A stretch of DNA of 64,000 bases, from positions 1 to 64,000 of the forward strand of contig JAAEAF010001522.1 of assembly GCA_011037195.1 (NCBI GenBank). Reading direction: 5' to 3'. The position numbers were made by a program, and so were the translations under genes. Below the pieces are notes generated by a model, which had not been told where the DNA came from, did no database searches, and was given only the letters and a program-made list of their open reading frames with translations. The stretch is from Triatoma infestans (lineage: Eukaryota > Arthropoda > Insecta > Hemiptera > Reduviidae). This document shows positions 52,800 through 64,000 of this stretch, piece after piece. Each line of letters starts with the position of its first letter. Positions within the stretch are counted from its first letter, which is position 1.

Positions 52800-55700
52800 T
52801 TATAATACGTATATACTTTTAAAGAAAAAATAATACATGGTAATCGTTTCATTGTTATTAATGAAAAACGATTAAAGCATTTAGTATAAATTTTAAACAA
52901 CTTAATTATTTTAGACTAAAAATTGGCTCGGATTATTTATGTTTGAAGCTATAATGTTTTGCACCCTAAGTTTATAGAAATATTCTTTCTGGGTTTATCG
53001 ATGCTCATTACATTATTTCTAAATTTTCAATATCTAACATGAACGCACTACTTTCTCATTGCAAAGGAGAATAAGTAATAAAAATTTGGGACTTGAAATA
53101 TTTCAAGATTTAATTCTAAATTTATTTGGATCTGTGAACCTTAAAACCGCTCATCATAGTTAATCGTCAATAATTTATTTATTTTTTCTTATGCCAATTT
53201 TTTTTTGACTGATTTGTTTGAAATTAATAAATAAATGATTAAAGTGCCTTACAGGATGTAGAAACACATTGCTGACTAAATTTTTCTATTTTTACCTTGT
53301 TTTAGATATCATTCTATACCTTACGCAGTGATTTTGAAGCAAAAAAAGAAAATAAATGGTAACGATCAGCTGTTTTTTTAAAAGATATGTGTGTGTATGT
53401 TTTATTGGAGAGAGAGGCAGAAAGCAGTAGTGCAATAGAACCACTACGCTAGAGTAGGGAGGCGAGAGGACAGACACTAGGTAGGTAGGTGATGGGCGAG
53501 GAGCAGGAGTGGGGACAAGAGACAAGTTGTAGTGGTCCGTGCTCCCCACCAGCTCCACCGTAGTGGTCCGTCGTCGCCCAAACATAGTGCCGGCCTCAAT
53601 ATCGAGGTCCCTTGTGCTGGCCACACTGCTCCTAAGTAAAAGCAAGCGAACGAGTGGCACAGGCACCAGCATTCCCTTATCTCTTTATGAACAAAAAAAG
53701 AGTGTGATTTTTTGTCTGTACATTGGACTTTGTAAACTTTTGGGAAGCTCTTGATATACCGTTCTTTATGGCTTAATATCAATGTGATAATATTTTAAAG
53801 AAAAAAAACATTCACAATAATTTAAAGCTTGTAAAATATTCTGGGGGGAAAACTTGGGCCACCACTACTACATGGTATACAGAGGAAGTGGTTGAAATGG
53901 CCAAATGCATAACGAATTAAAATTCGTGGAAAACTCAATATTCACGTAAAAGTGGCGGTTTACATCAATTGGATTATTCCATATCTTGCTTTAATGTTTA
54001 TTAATTCCTTCTTCTTAGGATCTTTAAATGAATCATCTTTTGCACAATAAGGGGTCGCCTTCGATTCATTATTTAATGATTAAATCGGAAAACGGAAGCT
54101 ACAGAGTATTTAATAAAAATTATCACCATGGGGGGAAATGACAAACATCTAACAAATTTCTGGAATTAAATCCTCTTTTCTTTTTTTCTATCATTGCGAG
54201 TTTTAAGTGGAAAAATATTGGCTGTTCTGAAGACAAACTACATCATCATCTATTTAAGGTTAATGAGAAAGATGATGGTACTATTCGAGAACAATGTTTT
54301 CCATGTTCCATTATATTGGTGGTCCAAATATCAACTCAATCCACTAATTGGGTCTTAACTAATAATTATTTCAATTAAATAATTTTCTCGTCAGTAAATT
54401 AGATTAAATATTGTCAGAAAAAAAAAATTAATAATATTTGAATTTGTGGGTAAGCCTAGTTAATAATATTTGCTTACAATGGCAGCTTTTAAGAAAACAT
54501 TTCTCCATTCTAAATGAAAATGATCTGGCCTGTATTGGGAACCTACATTTAGTACCTGAACAAATATTAGTTGGTTCAAGCAAATAGGAATACTGTTCAC
54601 TCAACTTTGTTAAATCAGTTATCTTCCCTGGACAATGAACGTTGAAACTGATAAATCTCATTAATGGTGCATCTACATAAGAAGGCAAAAAATAAAAAAA
54701 TTATCTAATATTGTTTAAAGTAAACCAGCATATGTAGTTTGGTGCTGAATAGTAGTTGTATTACTTCAGCCAGACAGTGGAGAGAAGTTTAGTTAGTTGG
54801 TCGCTAGATGGCTCTGCCGGAGGAGGGAGAAAATCTAATCTCAGGAGGACTGAACAGGCAAACTATCCAAGGGGGTGGGAGAGAGAAGTGCAGTGTAGTG
54901 CCCTTGCCCTTGTGTTGCGTTGTATAGATCGACCAGAGTGCTGCACTACACTATATACTAAACTCACAATAATATTTTAGCATTGCCTGCACTTACTATA
55001 TAAATATAGCTAAGCTATAAAAAAGGCTATATTTCTTATATAATGAAAATGTTTTATTAAAATGAGTAATGTTCAATTATCAATTCTTTTCTAAATTCTT
55101 TTCAGTTACCAAAGTTTTTCTATTTAAGGATCTCTCAAGTGTTTGATTCATTAGTGATTGTAAATGACTAGTATTTAATCTGAAGTAAATTTATATACCC
55201 TACCTGAAAGCTAGGGAATTGGTTAAAAAAGTAGGCGCTGGGGAGGTAAAAAGGTGAAAAAAAGACTTAGCTTGAGATGACCCGGTAGTAGTTGGAGGGA
55301 ACTAGTTTAGCGACTTTTTTTATATTTTAGTACAAGAAAATACTCCCACCTGGAGTAAGAGTGGAGAACTTTCCAGTAACAAGCCAACGCTGAGTTGTAC
55401 CGTCTACAGTGTTCCTATTCACAAACTTTTTACACAAGTTTTTATCTTAACTCAGAATATTCGCATTGGCACATATAAATTTCAAAAAAAACAAACTATT
55501 TTTATTTATTTTTTTATTCTTTTGGCCATCATTACCACCTCCGTGATAATTGGGGCAGGTGCTGGGGCGGGTCTGTTAGTAAAGATAAGCCGGAAGGAGT
55601 GACACGAGGCACTGTCGCCGTTGGCACGCGATACTCGAACATTGCCGAATGTATACGAACTATGGAAGGGGTATGAACGGCCGAACAATAGTAGTCGGAG

Positions 55701-56230
55701 CTGTAGAGTGTGGTGTGTATACGCGTACAGACATACGCGCGCGTACACACACACACCCTCAAACTCTCACTGTACTTGGTTTACAGACCATCCGTCCGTC
55801 TGTCTGTCTGCCACTGACGATACTAACTGTGCTGCTTCCTTGCATTTCTTCTACCAACTACTGCTGTTTGGGAATATAGATCTAATAACATTTATTTTTT
55901 AATATTAAATAGAAGAAAAATTCTAAAAAGGGCTCTACTTTGATAAACCAAAGTTAAGAATATGTATCTGGCATTTGAAAATAGCTGTCCAAAAAATTAT
56001 GCAGTAAGACAAAGTAATATAATAAACAATTTATATGAAAACTGTGTACTATTAGAAAATCCCAAATAATAAAATTTTCTTAGAACAAATTTTTTCTTGA
56101 GAATTTTTAAAATTTATTGAGTTGCGTAGATTCAATAGGTATAAAAGAAATGTAATTATGAATTTATATATACTGTAATGGTTTTTAGGATTTTTCTGTT
56201 TCTTGTTTGGTTTTACTACTCTGATGTTTA
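52800..56230. other. No convincing gene; three GC-richer islands
   Basis: Islands at ~53400-53700, 54780-54960 and 55550-55850 stand out from AT-rich flanks and hold overlapping ORFs on both strands without family resemblance. They could be unassigned 5' exons or regulatory DNA of polyhomeotic. Microsatellites such as (CA)n near 55740 are present. Confidence 0.4.
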
Positions 56231-56239
56231 AGAAAAAAA

Positions 56240-56945
56240 AAAATCTGTTTTGAAACACTCAACAACTTTTTTTATTCCAGCTGGTAAGTTGTCTTCTAAC
56301 TTTAAACTTTGACAAGTTGGTTCCTTTGATGGTAGGATTGTTCTTTATATTGAAATGGCACTTCAGTCACAACCCCAGAAGTACCAATTTCAAAAATCAG
56401 ACGCGGAAACGTACTTCTCTTTGCAATAAGGGAAAGCAGCATGAACAAAGTTGTTTTGATGTCTCTAGGAAATAGATAAGAAAAGAGGCTCTTCTTGTAC
56501 AGCCCTACAGTATTTTTACCATTAAAATTGTCTACACTTTCAGATTCATTGTCTACACTTTCTGAATTAACAGTTTTTCAAAAAGAAGAGGTCTTAGAGA
56601 GAAAGTATTGAAATCTAACAAATTTTCGAAAATGAGTTTTCACCGAAATACTTGTTTTGAAGCCACTCCTCCCTTGTATTGTGATAACAAAATTTTTCTA
56701 AAATGAAAAAATCGCAGGAAGCACTAATTTGAAATTTCATTTAGACACCATGGGATCCGGTTTTAGATTCCGAGTTTCGTGGATATCTGTCAATCAGGAG
56801 TGCAACTTATTTTTGTCTCAGTTTTTCGTGATATCCGAAAAATCGCTTCAACGATATTCTTGTAGATATTGCATATTAAGCACATACTTTAATAGATTTT
56901 GCCTGAAAAGTTGATTTTTAAGGGGCTCTGGGGGAGCTGCAACGT
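56240..56945 (+). repeat. AT-rich dispersed repeat copy, diverged
   Basis: GAAACACTCAACAACTTTTT, GTTGTCTTCTAACTTTAAAC, AATCAGACGCGGAAACGTAC and, in a second partial unit, TTTTCGTGATATCCGAAAAA. Confidence 0.5.
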
Positions 56946-56949
56946 TAAA

Positions 56950-58015
56950 CTTCTCTCAAAAGAGCCATTCCAGCCCTCACTGAACGACTGACGTATAGTG
57001 AAATCTGGGCTGTAAAAATTTAATGTTTCGATATTTTTTTTCCTGTAATCTTTATTTGAAAGAGCAACTGGAGGCTTTATAAGAGAATAAAAGATTTAAC
57101 GAGTACAGCAAGAAGCAATGCCGTCAAAGCGAGACCGAACATTTCAAACGTTCCCGCATGTCTTAATTTCTTTTATGTTTGCAGCGCTAGCACAGAGAAG
57201 CATTTTTTTTTTCTTTTTTTTTTGTAAATAAATTATTATGGGAAATGGTGAAACGATTTTCGGTGGAAAGAAGAAGATGGATGGGGGCAGGGAAGAGAGG
57301 AAGTGGAGGGCGACATGGCCGAGGTGATGAACCAGTCATGCGGCAACATGGAAACACTGAAACCAGTTATACAGTGGAGGGATGGCCAGTCGAAGATGTA
57401 TTTAAAGAAGAAAAAACACAGATCCTAGCAACCCAGGTAGGCCAGTGTTCATTCTGTTGACAGAACACTCAATTCCCCCACACTATGTTGAACATCAAAC
57501 GATATCAATGAACCAACTAACCTCTCTTGGACCCTTTATTTGAACAGTTAAAATTTTAGGCTAAAAAACAGATGTACAGTTCAAATTGAAATTTTCTATC
57601 CATAACTCTCAAGGTTGTAAAAAAAAACATTATTTTCTCATTACTGAGCCCCTGTTTTCCTCTTGAAAAAAACAAAACGAAAAGCGATGATTGCGAACGG
57701 CAACTTGGCCGGTGAGACACTGTAAGGGATGATGGACACACCTTTCTCTTACAGCTATTTCCCCATACTTCAAATTATCGAATTTTCTCCAACCTTTTGG
57801 TATTTTGGCAGCTCATTTATAAATAATATTTATATCAGTTATTATACTGAGGGAAAGTTGTATAATTAAATGGCTCCGTAGAGAAACGAGACTATCGCTG
57901 CTCTTCCACAAACTGCCTGAAAAAAATTACTGATATAATTATTCTAGTTTTAACAGGTATGGGCACTTAATAAAAAAAAAGAAAAAAAAAGGGCCTTTTT
58001 AAGAAAAACGCTATA
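56950..58015. other. No gene seen
   Basis: 57240-57460 is purine-rich with a 71-codon ORF of no recognisable character; the rest is AT-rich. Confidence 0.4.
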
Positions 58016-58019
58016 TACT

Positions 58020-59130
58020 GAAAAACCACATTAAAATATTATATTACTTCTGGTTTAAGAATTTCACCCCGAAACCTTAGTGATAATCCCTTGGAAACCT
58101 TAGGTTATTGTGCTTCGAACAATTTTCTACACACACAGGGGCCTTAAAAAAAGTACTTTCCCAGAATTCAAAAACTTTGACACGATGTTCGTCTTCTTTT
58201 AGTGGACGGTGAAACAAAAACTGGTGTGAAACATTCATACCACTTTCTTTTACTGTAATTAATACAACTCCTCAATGATGAAATCTTTATTAAAGTTGCA
58301 ATGTTTTGACAAACGTTTAGTTGGACTTGCCATAGAAAAGTTAGTACGGGTTAGTACGAGTTATATACACTTGACCTATGTGGCAGCTAGCTCTAACCCA
58401 ATTAACAAAGCTTATGGGCGTTTTAAATTCTAATATCGCTGACATGGGGCTCCCAGAAACCTCTAAAATGAATATCCAACCCCGGAAAAATGTTTCAAAT
58501 AAAGTTTATATCTATGCAAGGTGCGAAGAGAATTCCTCTATCCACGTGTGTTCTCAAGAAAATACCAAACAACTCAACAAATCTATTCTGCAAATTCGCA
58601 CTTCCGGTAAACAGATTTCCTTCGGAAATCAATCAATGCTTCTACATTATATAGGTTCAATATTATATAGGTGGTAAGGCCGTACATTGTACTGAAGTAG
58701 TTCTTTGGAGAAAATCTTAACGTTTCTCATACATCTATTAAAAATCAATTTTCAACGAGAAATGTTTCAAATAAAAGTGATAGGCATTTATATGTGTAGA
58801 TAGTTTACGAAGTTTAAAAAAAACATTTTCGAGAAAAATCGCGAAAAACTGAAAAACAAAAAAAAAATCGGTAAAATCGCTGTTCCAGTTTGCTCGAAAC
58901 CTTCGTGCGGTGGTAGTATCTAAACGGAACCAAGTTTGAACTTCCTACGATATTTTTTTCCTTTTTGAGATATTTCAATCACCCCACCACCACCACACAC
59001 ACATACACACCATTGGCCAAAAACATTTTTCTTATTCAGCCGACCCCCAAAGCTTGTATTTCCGGTGAAAACTCAATTTCAATGCATCTATGCTTCTCCT
59101 TGACACTATTAAGGAGTAAGAGAATATAAC
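58020..59130 (+). repeat. AT-rich dispersed repeat, two partly tandem units
   Basis: CATTCATACCACTTTCTTTT, CGCACTTCCGGTAAACAGAT, GTGCGGTGGTAGTATCTAAA, a CA-rich run at ~58990 and TTTCCGGTGAAAACTCAATT. Confidence 0.65.
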
Positions 59131-59479
59131 AGTCTGGTCTGCAAACCTATCCAACGTTCTCATACTGCCATTATCACCACTGGCAACGTTTAATTTACTG
59201 CAAACTTGGAATGTTTGTGGTCATAAAGTTACATAAATGTACAATGTGCTACTACTCTACCACCACACCTCTTATTCAGGTTTTTTTGGTCAAAAGAGCT
59301 ATCTGAATGTGTTTACACAGTAGACCAACAAAATAAATAAATAAATAAAATAAAAATAAAGGCCTTGAAAATCGGCACAACTTAGAAACCCCCCATTTCC
59401 TCCTAAATATTTTTCTGGGAAAGGTTTCTAATATACTCAATATGCTTAAACAAAACTTTTGGGGCCACTTTTGAGATAT

Positions 59480-59705
59480 TATTAAAACCTTCAAGAGTTG
59501 CTAAAAAAGAATAAAGTCGTACTTCCGGTTAATGGATTTTGCTCAAAATCTTTACACTCATTTCCGGTATTATCTAAATGGAATAACAAGTTTTCACTTC
59601 TTGTTCTTACCTTCACAAACACACACAAACTTTGATTATATATATAGAAACTTTGATTATATATATCATTTAATAAAAATGGCAATACTTAAGTAGAAAC
59701 CCAAG
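59480..59705 (+). repeat. AT-rich dispersed repeat fragment
   Basis: TACTTCCGGTTAATGGATTT, TTCCGGTATTATCTAAATGG and an ACACACAC run match the middle of the family. Confidence 0.55.
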
Positions 59706-59709
59706 AGAA

Positions 59710-62700
59710 CTGAAATATAAGAAGTATCAGGTAGATTTTTGTGACCAACTATTGTTTATATAGGACACCTGGACTTGAAAATTCCTTTACTGTCTAGCAA
59801 CAACTTTCATTTTAATGCCGAATCAACCACAACAACGATCTCCAACGTAGGCCCTCAATCCTCTAAATAGATGTTTGAGAGCCAAGTATGGCTTCGTACA
59901 CAGTAACTAATATAACCTTGAATATATATTATACTTGATTATATTGAATATACTAACTTAGTTAACCGCCATTTGGGTGCCAGAACTAAGTTGCCGAGCT
60001 AAACTTCTAAAGTTAATGTGTGGATCCAACTTAGGAGTTTCGGATGTTGTAAAAAAAATAAGACAAAGCAAAAATAGAACAATTTTTGAATGTTATATTA
60101 TAGTTCAATTTTCCATTTTCTGTAATGTTAGTAGTCTGATATTTATCATAGAACTGCTGATGAGGTTATACCAACGAACAATAAGCCTAACTAAGAAAAA
60201 ACGGTATTACTACATCGACAGGAAGTATACTATATCCCTTTAAAGCAAAGATGACGCAGCTCGTATAGTTGCCACCTACTTACTGATAAAGACGAAACTC
60301 GATAGACGAATTGGGAGGGGAGGAAGAATAATGACATACTCACACAAACGCACATAGAGTACAGGCATCAGCGCCGCGCACACTTGGTGTTCTTGGCAGG
60401 GAGTAAGAACTTTTTTGTCCGAGGGGGGATTTTGTAGAGGGGAGCCGATCAGGAGGTGGTAAACGGAAAGGAAGAATAAGTCGTAAGAGTTAGTGTGTGT
60501 ATGTGTGTAGTAGGGATAGAGGCAATATGACCTTGAAAGCATTATAGGAGGGAGAAAACTTGCCAGCTGGCATCTCCACTATTGGGCGTTAAGCATCATT
60601 TCTGATTTGTTACCAGCTTCCCCTCCTAAATATCATTGGGAAGAACCCAGATGAGAGAAAGAGAGCATGAGTGACAGACGAATGTCAACTGGGTATCAAC
60701 TACTGTAGTGGGGGAATAAATACTACGAAATTTTTTGATTACATAATTAGATAAGGAAGGAGGATATTGTGGAAAAAAAAAGTTTTGAAAGCAACGATAC
60801 AATAGCAGTTGCGAAGTATGTAGATAATACTGGAGAACCAATCAGTTAGCCCTTCTTACGAAACTGTTTACTTCACAACTGCTTAGCCTTTAAATTTATC
60901 ATTTCTACAAAATACTTTTATCCTAGAGAAATTACGCTGAAAATATTTACCGTCAAAATCTGTTTTTATGTTACTTTAATATTTAACCGAAGAATTCTAC
61001 TACTCAAAATAATACGTCAAGAAGAACCAAATATTTTTTTCTCTGAAATATTTGGACTATCTCGAGAATATGATTAACAAATAGATGCAAAAAATAAACT
61101 TATAATAATTACAAATAATAACAAATATAATTTAAAAAAGAACTATATTAGTAAGAAGAATGAAAACTGAAATCATCACAGAATATTCCTATATTTAAAA
61201 TCCCAAAATATTAGAAAATAAAACAGGCATTTAAACAAGCAAACATGTAAAAAGCTTTGTAGTGATGTGTGTGTACAGAAAGAAAATGGAAACAAATAAT
61301 ATGTGTGCTTGGAATGAAAAAAAGGGATATTTTGTTTCTAGTGAAGCATGTTGGTAATACTGTTTCTATTAAATTAAAATTTCAGCTATAGAATAATAAA
61401 TGAACATTATTATTATAACCCATTTATGGATACACTGGTGAAAGTTAGATTACAACTTACCTCGAAGAGGAAAAATCTACGAAGAAAATATTTTATTACA
61501 CAACCAGCTGAATAACGACACACAACTGAAGCGAGTGAAAAGCCCCAAGTAGGGACCCCCACTAGTGGGGACCACTACAGCCATCACTCCAGAGGAAGTA
61601 GTGGGGTAAGTACATCGAGTATTAACACTTTACAGAGTTTTAAATTCGTGTTTATTACCAACAAAATAGAGCAACCATAATCTTCAAAATTCATTCATTA
61701 AAGTAAAAATTATGAAATTTTGTTATCTTTAAATAATTAATTTTAACCAATCAAGAGCGTTATGACAATGTAGAATATAAATATAAATTTTGTTAGTTCT
61801 AATATTCGCGGATCAAACAAGAGGGGTCTCTCGGTAGGCAAAGCTAGGTTTGGGTGGGAAACTATATTGACGGAGTCTTAAAATCGTGGCGGATAACTTT
61901 AGTATGAGGGGGGTCCTGCATTCGGTACGCTTGGAGGGGGGAGGCCATGGTTCTTGAATTCGCTCCCCACCGCGCTTACAACAAGGGGAGAACATTCACG
62001 AGAGTCTAGATTTCACTACTAGGGGAGAAACGCTGCCAGATAAAGAAGAAAGTCAATACTACACTTATAAAAAAAAAGAAAAAAAAAAAAGGTACAATAA
62101 ACTTTTCTTAAGATATCCATAATTGGTTGGAACTTGAAATAATATGTGGAAATGGGAGCTTGGTTTAGGCTCGCAGTTTACTACGCGCATAACGGGATTA
62201 ACTGTTACATACCGAAATGTGACGAAGACTATCGAACATAGCCGAAGCAAAGTATGAGACAGGGTTTCTCCGCGTGGCCAACCTCTTTGAAATGGTAAAA
62301 AAAAAAGATTTCATATTCCATCTTGAATAAAATATTTTTTAAAAATTTATTCTAGTTCCCGCAATTCATAGGGTTCTCAAAAAGCAATGGATGGTGCAAT
62401 ATTAGGAAACCTTGATAGTGCTCATTCAATTTGGTATAATTACAGCCTGAAAGTCTGTAATTTGATTATTAGAAAATATCCAACCGTTCGGCAACATTTT
62501 ATTTATTTTTGTTATTACTACGAATGAAGTCACAATATCTTATATAATGGAAGTCTTATATAATGGAAAGTATAGGAAAATTATTCATATGTTAGTGGGG
62601 TCAAACTGAGCATAATATATTGCAGTGAAAAACATAAATTAAATGTATTGTTCTTAGAGTGATAGAAGTATTCATTAGGCCAGCTGTAGTCCTCCATTGG

Positions 62701-64000
62701 AAAATAATTAGATGCTATTGTTGGTTAATTTATCAGTTTAAAAGGTACCTCAATATTGAGAGAAAGAGATAAAATATTAACAGATAAATTATTAGAACTT
62801 CAAGAATACCTGCAAGGAAATTTTATATGTTTTATAAATTAGCGAAAGAATTTGATGTGAAATAAGTCTTCAGCTCTCAGTTGATAATATCAGCAGAGAT
62901 TAGAAACTTATTAGATTAAAAATCAGCAGTACGCAATGTAAAAAGTATCTTTTTTCATTATTTTTTTTTATGGCATGAAAATCTATAAAGGAAATACCCT
63001 TAAAATAAAATAAAAATTTTTTAAAAAGTGCCAGAAAATAAAAAGCTTTTTGGAACGACGATGACAAAGTGTACAGAGAAGAAACGGGGTCAGTAGGTCC
63101 AGAGAGTGGGGGGCGTGGTTATATCCCCCGCTGGTGGTGTCACCATGGGGCGGAACTAGATGCCGGCCAATGAAGACAGACCCGTGAGGCGCATGCGCTG
63201 AAACAAAAAAACATAAGCTTGATCGTGACATGCGTGTTTCCCCTTTGTAACAACGACTAATGGAGTAAGAATTTAATAAGCGGTAGAGTAAAACGGTTGA
63301 GGTGGTAACGCCCGGAGGAGGAGGAGGTTGAAGTAGAAGAAGATGAAGAAGGTTGTGTCAGAGGATGGCCTTCTTCTCACTACGATATTGGCGTGTCTGT
63401 ATCATGGTGGGTGGGAGAAGCGAACTAGATGAACAACAAGAACGAACTGTTCATGGAGCACTTTTGCTAGTGTTCTTACAAAGTCCAACAGTACTTAAGC
63501 CTGAGTTGGTATATATCGCAAGAGCATTTAATTCCTCACATACCAGACCAAAAGAAAATAGATATTCATCTATCAGTGAACTACGTCTTTGACGAAAATC
63601 AAACGAGAGTTATTATTATTTTTAAATAGGTTTCTTTGGAAACATCAGTAAAAAAGAATGAAATATAAGAATTCTCAAATCTAAAATAACAACAACAAAA
63701 ATAAAGAAGACGAAATCTTTAATTATTCTTAATTACTCTGGTAGTTTTGAGTTTCGTCGGTCATTTATTACATAATAGTAATTTGATATTCAATAAAAAC
63801 TTGAAATTTTAGTCGTAAAAATAAAAAGTACAAAAATCACAAGCAATAGTAAATTTCAAAGTGCAACCATGTAAAGGTACATCCACGACGTCACAGAAAA
63901 CTAATAAAGAATCCAAAATATAGAGAAAACAATAATATTATTACAATTTCTAGAAATATAATATCTAAAATAGAATTCAATCTTTTATTGTAAATACTAT
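59710..64000. other. No gene recognised; AT-rich with GC-richer islands
   Basis: Islands at ~60300-60500, 61500-61620, 61800-62030 and 63050-63430 carry only short ORFs without homology I can name. A splice-donor-like CGAG|GTAAGT on the - strand near 61460 could end an untranslated first exon of polyhomeotic, but this is speculation. Confidence 0.35.

Noticed and set aside
53292..53782. Overlapping ORFs of 71-126 codons
   Set aside because: Open on both strands in a GC-richer island, with no homology or codon character; kept only as an island.
55506..55902. Four overlapping ORFs around a CA-rich repeat
   Set aside because: Simple-sequence driven; no family resemblance.
57245..57460. 71-codon Arg/Gly-rich ORF
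   Set aside because: Purine-rich low complexity, with no neighbours or splice context that support a gene.

Overview
This is eukaryotic, AT-rich, intron-rich DNA, best read as an arthropod and probably an insect. I place it there from two host genes, a TCAGT-type initiator, tRNA-derived SINEs, and Jockey, Gypsy/errantivirus-like and Penelope-like elements. The exact order cannot be told from this window; a hemipteroid or other large-genome insect would fit.

Host genes. (1) A complete CNOT9/Rcd-1 gene (CCR4-NOT subunit) lies on the + strand at 11508-20831. Its six coding exons have consistent phases and give 295 aa. (2) A polyhomeotic gene (PHC, Polycomb PRC1 subunit) lies on the - strand from 47553 down to 27175. 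I assembled 21 coding exons whose 20 junctions all keep phase, giving an open frame of 3354 nt (1117 codons plus stop). It runs from a Gln-rich N-terminus through the HD1 motif and an FCS zinc finger to a C-terminal SAM domain. The two genes converge and are separated by 21-27 kb of transposon debris.

Layout. 1-5437: a Polinton/adintovirus-like element carrying a C2H2 zinc-finger gene and a broken protein-primed DNA polymerase B. It forms a head-to-head palindrome that continues past the window edge. 5466-7070: a SINE, then the env fragment and 3' LTR of an errantivirus-like retroelement. 7100-9890: a broken Penelope-like element (PLE) with inverted 3' modules and a hammerhead-like motif. 10.0-21 kb: SINEs, CNOT9, and in its introns a Jockey tail, a decayed exon copy, a fossil Gypsy pol and a 420-bp palindrome. 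21.4-24.9 kb: a Jockey-like element on the - strand and a palindromic PLE end. 27-47.5 kb: polyhomeotic, with introns holding a palindromic MITE, an RNase H-bearing LINE, SINEs and copies of a long AT-rich repeat. 47.6-64 kb: no convincing coding exon; more copies of the AT-rich repeat, a second palindromic PLE end with an intact hammerhead-like motif, and several GC-richer islands.

Most notable: (a) the palindromic zinc-finger/polymerase element with an intact TATA-Inr promoter and two perfect NRF-1/Ewg-type sites; (b) minimal hammerhead-like motifs with a self-complementary stem III placed 8 nt before a PLE start codon, apparently suited to cleave as dimers; (c) a dispersed repeat of roughly 0.7 kb, all recognised copies in one orientation.
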